From positions 549,224,353 through 549,288,352 of the forward strand of contig NC_057802.1 of NCBI RefSeq assembly GCF_018294505.1: DNA of 64,000 bases, in the 5' to 3' direction. The notes below the pieces were generated by a model. The model saw only the letters and a program-made list of their open reading frames with translations. It had not been told where the DNA came from and did not search any database. The position numbers and the translations under genes are program-made. This document shows positions 56,158 through 64,000 of this stretch, piece by piece (within the stretch, counting starts at the first letter, position 1; each line of letters begins with the position of its first letter). Source of the DNA: Triticum aestivum. Taxonomy: Eukaryota; Streptophyta; Magnoliopsida; Poales; Poaceae.

Positions 56158-56713
56158 TGATGATATGTTTTATTGCAAGCGGAGATCATGAAGAGTTCGT
56201 TGTAAAATGTTACATCGATAGTCTTCATCTTTTCACCGTGCGATTTTCGATTTAAGTTAAGGGTTTTGTGTAACACACAATGTGGTGGCACAGTTAGTTG
56301 GAATTTGTTCAAACTAGTTACTGTGGCGAATTCTATAACAAGGGCAAAGTATGTTGACGCTTTAGAAGCGACAAAGAAGATGTTGAATCATATAGTTCAT
56401 TCATGAACTTAGTATAGTTCCAAGATGGCTTTTGACAATGGGACACTACTGCAGGTAGTTGCTCCAAAACTCAGTCTGAGGAATCCAGGTTTGACCTGTG
56501 ATTCACATACATACAAAGCCAAGTCCACACAAAATATGAATTTTGTGAAAACGTGAAAACGCGAGGACATGCAAAGATACACACGGAACTGAAGTCGTCA
56601 GATCCGTTGGACATCAGGCTATACCACAAGCGAAGCATATTTACATCGGTGTGCCACAGGTGTAAAGTGCATTAGCATTAACTAGATTATTGACTCTAGT
56701 GCAAGTGGGAGTC
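56158..56713 (+). pseudogene. Copia C pol 3' end (RNase H) and downstream tail
   Basis: Broken frames encode EEFVVKCYIDS (an ELVVKGYTDAS-like RNase H start) and a tail with GTGCCACAGGTGTAAAGTGC and CTCTAGTGCAAGTGGGAG, which in BARE-like elements directly precedes the 3' LTR. It begins abruptly inside pol. Confidence 0.65.
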
Positions 56714-58880
56714 TGTAGGAGATATGCCCTAGAGGCAATAATAAATGATATTATTTATCTCCGAGTTCATAATTATGTTTATGTTCCATGCTATAACTGC
56801 TATGGTTCTCGAGTCTGCAATAACCACGAGGCTCAGAGGAAGACTCATATGCACGTGTGGAATAATAAACGGTAAAATGTATTCCTAGTCTGGCCTCTAA
56901 GACTAGCTCAAGTGTTGCATGATGGTTATGTTTTCCTGATCATGGGCATGTCTATGTCAGCAACCTTGAGGGCATAATGTTAAGAGAACATTTGTGTTGA
57001 ATCGACCCGGCATGATGTTATGCTATGAGATTCATTCGTCACAAGTTTATTGGTACATAACACAGAGATGGTTAACGTTTGCATGATTCCTTAGATCATG
57101 AGAGTATCGAGTTTCTTCATGCTTGCTTCATGAACTTTGGGGTTTGTTAAACGTCATCCGTAAATGGGTGGCTATTACGGCGGCTTACGGGTTCATGGAA
57201 AAGTGTGTCAAGTAACTTGATAGCTCAAGATTGGGATTTGCTCCTCCGACGATGGAGAGATATCTCTGGGCCCTCTCGGTGTTACGGTATCCATCATCGT
57301 CTGGCCAGACACTTTGTGATTTGATCACGGGGATGCCGGAACACGATAACGAGAAAAGAGAACAATACCGGTAACGAGGTAACTATCATAGTGGACAAGT
57401 TGTTGATTCACGGGAATGCCAACATGTCTCACCTCGGGTATTTGTAACATATCGCGAAGTAACAGGAATAGCACACGGCAACTGGAGGTTCACTCGAATA
57501 TTTATTCGTGTGGGTATAGGGGTCAATATGGGTGTCCACGGCTCCGATGTTGATCATTGATCGGAAGGTTTTCCGGGTCATGTCTATACTTCACCGAACC
57601 TATAGGGTCACACGCTTAAGGATCATCTATCTGCTGAATACTAGACAGGGAGTCTGAGAGAAAATCACCGAAAAAGTTTCGGACACCGAAAAGTTTCGGA
57701 CAGCGGAATCGTACCGCAGAGAGAGGTCATCGGATAAGTTTGGATGATACCGAAAAGTTGTTTCGGGATACACCATTAAGTCAAATTGGTTTCGGCACAT
57801 GCCTGATAATTCTTGGAGGATGCCAGAATCATTCTGGAAGCTTTTTGGAATTTTCTGAGATAAAAACCGGAAATGTTCCGGAGCTGCCGGAGCACTTCAG
57901 ATGCGTTTCGCAGATGAAAATCACTAAAACCGGAATTGTTTCGGAACGCGTTGAAAATCATTTTAGTGGGTACTGGAAATGTTCTTAGCCCACATAAATA
58001 TTTTCAGTTCGATCAGACGCTGAAAAATGTCGTCGTGAATAGTGAAAATCAGCTTTATGGTTACTTTATGGAAAGCCACCTTTTGGGGCTTTGCTCCAAA
58101 AGATCTTGGGGATGACATGGATGGATAGGAGCCATTTTTTGGGCCCCTCATGGGGGTGTGGCAAGCCACATGGGGTATCCCCCCTTGGGGACCCTCTTGT
58201 TCCTTGGTTTCACTCCTAGGTCCTTGTGGAAGGACTTCATTCATGTGCATTTTGGGTTTTTTGTGAAAATGCCCTACCCCCTTGGGATTTCCTATAAATA
58301 GAGGTGGAGGGGCATCCCTCCACACTCATCCCTTGCTCTCATACACATGCCATGCATTATCTGGCTTCTTCTCTCCCTCCCACGAAAAGAGTTTCGTAGA
58401 GCCGTAAGGCTGTCTGGGTTCCGGTAGGAACTAGTTCTGGACGGCGAAGCCCTGCCGGATAGATGACACCGTATGTGTGCAACTCTGTAGAGAGATCGTA
58501 GTTTCAGTCTTAGTTCGTGAGTGCCTCCCGAAGGGCTGTCCGTGTGACCGTCCGAGTTTCGAAGGTCCCCCCGAAGGGCTGTCCGAGTGACCGTTCGAGT
58601 TTCGAAGGTCCTCCCGAAGGGCTGTCCGCGACACCGTCCGGGGGGCTGTTCGACAGCCTCCTGGAGGGCTGTCTGAGGAGCAGATGAGGGTATACATCCT
58701 CGCGGTTGGGAGGTTGTAAATCCTAGCTGCGGGGATCTGCACCGCCGATCGTCATCGACTCTACTTCCCGCTGCGCTACGAGTCGGTAACGAAAAAGATC
58801 AAACCATGTATGCAGTCTCCATAGTGGTCCTGGGCTGGTGCGTAGGTCGGAAATTTTTTGTTTTCTGTTGCGTTCCCCTA
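56714..58880 (+). repeat. Copia C LTR
   Basis: Runs from TGTAGGAGATATGCCCTAGA to GTTGCGTTCCCCTA, about 2.17 kb. Contains a TATA-like CCTATAAATAG near 58290 and a minisatellite at 58526-58660. A primer site follows and a pol tail precedes it, so one LTR serves both sides. Confidence 0.8.
58526..58660. repeat. ~43-bp minisatellite in copia C LTR
   Basis: Three to four copies of CCCGAAGGGCTGTCCG...GTCCGAGTTTCGAAGGTC, the last ones degenerate. Confidence 0.85.
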
Positions 58881-58883
58881 AAG

Positions 58884-58897
58884 TGGCATCAAGAGCC
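58884..58897 (+). other. Copia C primer-binding site
   Basis: TGGCATCAAGAGCC just after the LTR, a near match to the initiator-Met tRNA complement used by copia elements. Confidence 0.65.
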
Positions 58898-61095
58898 GTG
58901 CTGTGGTATAGCAGTGCTCATACTAATTCGATTATGTATGAGATGACTATATGATGTAATTTGATTAACATAACCTGCGTGTCATGATTCGGCATGATGG
59001 CTGGAGCCATATGATTGCATTTTAATGACCTGCGTGTCAACCTTGTTGTAATGCATTATTTTGTTAGCTATAGAGATAGCAATATTATCTGGTGCATCGA
59101 CAAGGTGGTGGCAATCTTCGTGAAGGTGACCACCAACGCGAATGCCGAAGACGAAGAAATGAAATACTTCTCCGTCAGAAAGGGCTATACCATATCATGC
59201 TATTATGAATTGCCTGAGATGTTTATCCCTTATGATGCACCCTTCTTGATTGCGCGGTAGTCGCTTTTATTAGGGTGATCTCTCACTTAAAATATCAAGT
59301 AGTTAGTGTTCTCCCAAGTGTAGCACCGTCACGGCACCTATCTTTTCGGGGTGCGCCATGGATGCATGGGTACGAACGATTAGAGAAGTGTGAGGCGGGT
59401 GAGGTCAGACCTCGCAGCAAGATCACTTGGTTGTCTTGACGTTCATGGCAGGATCGTCCTGAGCTCAGAAAACACGCATCGAAAGATGAGCAAGAGTCAC
59501 ATAGAGATGTGATCGGCAAGTTGGCCTACCGATTAAAATTCCCGTTATGAGATGATGATTCTATGGCGATGAATTGAAGTCTGAATCTTGTATCACTCAA
59601 AATTAATTGTGAGAGATATTGATTTGAGTGGGAGCGCACTGTTGAATTAACATGTTTAATTCTCAGTGCAATTAATTCTGAACACTGTCTAAGTGTTTCT
59701 TGCATAATAGTTGTAGAATAATGGCTCGCATTTCCACCTTCCCTATTAAAATTGAATAGCTGTTAAATATCTGGTTAAAACTTTACGATTGGTAACGTAA
59801 TATGAGGATTGTCCTCAAAAGTGCCGAGAAGGACTTTGTCCTATCGCATGCTTTCCGTATCCTCCCGCTAATGCTATGGATCATGTGACTCTCGTCCTTC
59901 GATCCAAAAGCTAGAATTCTGTTATGGTCAAGTGGAATATGTTTGCTTCCATGAAACCCAAACTTCGAAAGTTGGGATAGTTATATGATATTCATGGAAC
60001 TGAAAATTATTTTTAGATACAAACAAAGCAATGTTTGTTTGCAAGTATTAGTAAAAGTGCTTACTATGCATTTGACTGTTGGGAAAGGGATCCGGAAGAA
60101 CGCCTGTCATATAATGAAAGGTGAATAAAACAACAACTTAAAGAGAAAGGAAGTGTCCAAAGGGTGTTAGTATGACTTACACGCCTAGGAAGTCCGGGGC
60201 TAATGCCACTCTTAAGTTGGGTGCTTCTTCTGAGAGTAGGAGAAATACTAAAAGTTAAACTGTTAGAAGTATAAAGGCAAAAGGAAAGAAGACTGGAATA
60301 TCCAGCTCATGTATGAATGTCATACAAGTTTTTGATGTATAGAAGGCTGGTCAAAGATATAGTTCTTGCGAATTATGGTTAAACATGTTAATCACTAATT
60401 CTTGGGTATTGTGAGTTCATCACAAAAATGCCCGCTCGATTGCATTCTGTTGCAACTCGATGTAAGAACTACTATGGCCTGAAAGACTAGGTAGAAATGA
60501 GGTTGAGGTATACACAGGGAACATAGTAAATGTTACTATACCTTCCATCGGTGTATTGCCGTCTGTATTTATTTTCATAATTCATTTAGAGTTTTACAAA
60601 CTCTATCCCATTGCATAAGGTATCTTGCAAGAAGGTTGTTCATAAGAGAACTTTTTATGTTCGATGTTATGAATAACACAAGGGCCATACTTTCATTATG
60701 AATGAGATGTATGTTATGAATATTGATAATAATACAATACCTCTGGGTTTACTTTCATAATTCATTTTAGAGTTTCATACACTCTAGCCCATTGCACAAT
60801 GTTTGTTGCAAAAGAGTTGTTCAATTGTTGTTAAGTATTATGAATAACATAAGGGCCATACTTCCATCATCGATGGGACGTATGTTATGAATATTGAGGG
60901 TAATATGATACATCCATAACACTGACGCTAAATGTCGCAAGACTAAAAGAATACCACACAAGTGTGGCACTACATTTGGTCACATTTGAGAAACCCGCAT
61001 GGAAAATTCCATTATGATGGATTTTGAAGTCTTTTTGATTTTGAATCATCTGACACTTGCAACTTTCCTCCGAAAAGTGAAGTGACTAAAAGTGA
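58898..61095 (+). pseudogene. Copia C leader, gag and protease relic
   Basis: Untranslated leader, then stop-ridden gag (VLKSAEKDFVLSHA near 59810), a protease-region remnant (LITNSWVL, then RLGRNEVEVYTGN near 60500) and a pre-integrase trace (LKSF...HLQL near 61030-61060). It stops at about 61095 where element 2 pol resumes. A repeated ATTATGAATAACA..AGGGCCATACTT segment occurs near 60668 and 60837. Confidence 0.6.
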
Positions 61096-63075
61096 AGTGT
61101 GACGTTGCTTTCAACACTCTCAAAGAGAAACTAGTCACAGCTCCTGTCTTGACTCCTCCTGATGAATCCAAGCCATATGAAGTTTTCTGTGATGCTTCTC
61201 TCCAAGGTCTCGGTGCTGTATTAATGCAAGAGAAGAAAATTGTGGCCTATACCTCTCGTCGATTGAAGCCCAACGAGAAGAACTACCCCACTCACGATCT
61301 TGAGTTGGCGGCAGTTGTCCATGCATTAATAACGTGGACACATCTCTTGTTGGGAAGACAAGTGGACATTTTCACCGATCACAAGAGTCTCAAGTATATC
61401 TTCACTCAGCCCAACCTCAACCTCAGGCAGACTCGATGGGTCGAAATGATTCAAGAGTACAACCCGAGTATCGAATATACTCCAGGCAAGGCAAATGTCA
61501 TTGCAGATGCTTTAAGCAGGAAGGCTTATTGCAACAGCTTAATTCTCAAGCCTTTCCAACCGGATCTTTGTGAAGCTTTCCGCAAGCTGAATCTCCAAGT
61601 TGTTCCTCAAGGCTTTCTTGCCAACCTCATAGTCTCTCCTACTTTGGAAGATCAAATTCGTGAGGCACAACTCCTTGATGCCATGGTGAAGAAGGTGAAA
61701 CGTGGTATCGACAAGGGTCTTTCCAAATACAAGTGATATCGCATTGATGACAGAGACACTTTATTCTTCGAGGACCGGATTGTGGTTCCTAAAGGTGATC
61801 TAAGGAAAGTCATTATGAACGAGGCGCACAATTCTCTCCTTTCCATTCATCCTGGAAGTACGAAGATGTATCATGACCTCAAGCAGTCGTATTGGTGGAC
61901 TCGAATGAAGCGAGAAATTGCTCAATTCGTGAATGAATATGATTTGTCGAAGAGTGAAAGCAGAACACCAACGACCAGCTGGTCTCCTCCAACCTCTTGC
62001 TATCCCAGAATGGAAGTTTGATCATATCGAAATGGACTTCGTGACTGGTTTTCCAAAGTCCAAGCACGGAAATGATGCTATCTTCGTTGTCATTGACAAG
62101 CTCTCTAAAGTGGCTCATTTCCTTCCAATCAAAGAATCCATCACAGCAGCTCAGATGGCAGAGCTATACACCTCCAGAATTGTCTCCTTGCACGGCATTC
62201 CACAATTGATTTCTTCTGATCGTGGAAGCATCTTCACCTCCAAGTTCTGGGACTCCTTCCAGAAGGCCATGGGCACTAACATTCGCTTCAGCACAGCTTT
62301 CCATCCTCAAACTAGTGGCCAAGTCGAGCGAGTCAATCAAATTCTTGAAGATATGCTCAGGGCTTGTGTCATTTCCTTTGGCATGAAATGGGAAGATTGT
62401 CTTCCATATGCTGAATTCTCCTACAACAACAGCTTCCAAGCGAGTTCGGGCAAGGCCCCATTCGAGATTCTCTATGGAAGAAAGTGCCGTACTCCTCTCA
62501 ATTGGTCAGAGACTGGTGAACGCCAACTTCTTGGCAATGACTTAATCACTGAAGCTGAAGAAATGTGTAAAGTCATCCGTGATAATCTTAAAGCCGCGCA
62601 ATCGCGCCAGAAGAGCTACTATGATAGTAAGCATCGTGATTTGGCTTTCGAGATCGGAGACCATGTCTACCTCCGCGTCTCTCCAATGAAAGGCACTCGT
62701 CGCTTCGGTATCAAAGGGAAGCTTGCCCCTAGATACGTGGGTCCTTTCAAGATCATTGGCAAAAGAGGCGACCTCGCCTATCAACTTGAGCTTCCTTCCA
62801 ACTTCGCGAACGTGCATGATGTGTTCCACGTGTCACAGCTCTGCAAGTGCTTCAAGACGCCTGAGCGCGCTATCAACTTCGAAGAGATTGACCTCCAAGA
62901 AGATTTGTCTTATCATGAGCACCCCGTGGCTATTCTTGAAGAAACTGAGCGCAAGACTCGCAACAAGTCAATCAAATTCCTGAAAGTGAAGTGGTCGCAC
63001 CATTCCGACCGGGAAGCCACCTGGGAACGCGAGGACCACCTCCGTTCCGTATATCCGGAGTTCTTTCAGTCCTAG
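61096..63075 (+). pseudogene. pol: Element 2 pol remainder: RNase H, integrase, chromodomain
   Basis: 61092-61736 encodes the end of RT and RNase H ([35 protein letters not shown]). It stops at a TGA (61734-61736) where element 1 has Cys. A bridge to about 61945 carries the integrase zinc region, where a 2-nt loss destroys the CxxC motif (EYDL where element 1 has ECDVC). 61933-63075 is then open for 380 codons: integrase core (MDFVTGFPKSKHGND, SSDRGSIFTSKFW, HPQTSGQVERVNQ), GPFKIIGKRGDL, and a complete chromodomain ending WEREDHLRSVYPEFFQS. Protease and most of RT are absent. Confidence 0.88.
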
Positions 63076-63092
63076 ATCTCGGGACGAGATCC

Positions 63093-63111
63093 TCTCGTAG
63101 TGGTGGAGTGT
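63093..63111 (+). other. Candidate polypurine-tract region of element 2
   Basis: CTCGTAGTGGTGGAGTGT abuts the 3' LTR and is shared with element 1. Confidence 0.5.
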
Positions 63112-64000
63112 TGTAACACCCCGGATGTAACTTGCCATATTTGTAACTCCGACTCTTGCCATTTCCGGCTATGTGTTATGATTTTCCCTCCGTGGTCGGG
63201 TTTTGTCTTTCGTTTTGTATTTTTTCATGTCATGCATTTCATATCATGTCATCATGTGCATTGCATTGCATACGTGTTCGTCTCTTGCATCCGAGCATTT
63301 TCCCCGTTGTCCGTTTTGCAATCCGGCGCTCCTATCTCCTCCGGCGCATCCCTTTTGTTTTCTGTCGTGTGCGGGTGTCAAACTTTCTTGGAATGGACCG
63401 AGACTTGTCAAGTGACCTTATTACACCACCCGGAGACCACCGGTCAAGTTTCGTTCCATTTGGAGGTCGTTTGGTACTCCAACGATTAACCGGTCACCCG
63501 CAAAGTCCATTTGTGTGTGCAGCAAAACCCACCTAAAAACCAGCCCAAAACCCACCAAACTCTCTTCCATGCCCTAGGTCGTTCGATCACGATCGTGTGG
63601 GCGAAAACCGCGCCTCATTTGGAGCCTCCTAGCTCCCTCTACCTATAAATATGTGGGCATCCCGAAATACATCTGCAGTCCAAACCCTACCTTCTTCCAC
63701 CTCGCACCCGGACGAAATTCCCCGCCGCCAGACGTGTCCGCACCGCCGTCCCGGACGAATCCCGCGCCGCCACCTGTCCCTGCCGCCGCCGTTCCCACCG
63801 CGGGCCCGCGAGCCCAGATCCGGCCCGCGGGGCCCGAACCCCGTCGCCGCCCGAGGCGCCTGCCCCGCGCCCGAGGCTCGCCGCCTTCGCCGCCTCCGCG
63901 CCGGCGGCAGCGCCGCCCGCCGCCTGCCGAACCCCGCCGCCTCGCCGGCCCGCCGCGGGTGCCGTCTTCCCCGTCGCCGGCGTCCTCCCGCGCCTCCGCC
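63112..64000 (+). repeat. 3' LTR of element 2 (cut by window end)
   Basis: Starts TGTAACACCCCGGATGTAAC and aligns with 55210-56098 to the window end. TATA box at 63644-63651. It retains GTGGTCGGGTTTTGTC, which the 5' copy has lost. Confidence 0.88.

Larger units (their letters stand above)
55210..64000 (+). mobile_element. Tekay/Del-like element 2, interrupted and truncated by window end
   Basis: A 5' LTR fragment (55210-56157), a foreign copia segment (56158-61095), a pol remainder (61096-63075) and a 3' LTR start (63112-64000) lie in one orientation and belong to the same family as element 1. The two LTR starts differ at roughly 23 sites over about 870 bp plus one 15-17 bp indel, mostly C/T or G/A changes. 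gag, protease and most of RT are missing. Confidence 0.78.

Noticed and set aside
55716..56312. GC-rich frames of 140-198 codons in the element 2 5' LTR
   Set aside because: Same compositional effect as in element 1; they cross the junction into copia DNA and have no recognisable domain.

Overview
This window looks like Triticeae nuclear DNA (wheat, Aegilops or a close relative). The evidence is several-kb gypsy and BARE/Angela-like copia LTR retrotransposons nested in one another, Stowaway and Harbinger miniature elements with TA or TAA target duplications, very GC-rich LTR leaders, and a small tandem family of grass-type DUF6598 genes. I see no prokaryotic features. One assembly gap (11943-12261) is present.

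Layout. 1-12936: a young chromovirus-type gypsy element (Tekay/Del-like) on the minus strand. It has both LTRs (the 3' one cut by the window edge), a long open gag-protease-RT-RNaseH frame, and a heavily frameshifted integrase/chromodomain. 12937-21090: a B3-domain gene relic, a Stowaway MITE, an unrecognised 284-codon minus-strand ORF with a TATA box, a higher-order tandem repeat block, several short-period arrays and a CACTA-like terminus. 21091-43440: a head-to-tail array of DUF6598 genes on the minus strand. Copy 1 is broken (22416-25136), one copy is only a 3' relic (26760-27061), copy 2 appears intact (35757-38521, three exons, 375 codons) and copy 3 is broken (40200-42790). The array has been invaded by Harbinger elements, MULE and Harbinger MITEs, a solo LTR, a gypsy LTR fragment, and an unclassified transposon carrying mitochondrial cox2 plus plastid trnI sequence. 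43440-46580: repetitive DNA and two LINE 3' fragments on opposite strands. 46580-53124: a copia LTR split by a second, decayed copia element with a clear 5-bp target duplication. 53125-55209: MITEs and unassigned DNA. 55210-64000: a second Tekay-like element on the plus strand. Its 5' LTR fragment and its pol/3' LTR are separated by a copia segment in the order pol end - LTR - PBS - gag/protease.

How it works together. The only locus I would call a potentially functional host gene is DUF6598 copy 2. Its leader exon carries a 40-codon ORF that is indel-free in all three copies and would overlap the main start after splicing. The mobile elements are mostly defective: element 1 has LTRs differing by only about 0.4% but lacks an intact integrase and an intact RT active-site motif, so if it moved recently it probably depended on helper proteins. 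All coordinates, splice sites and difference counts were read by eye.
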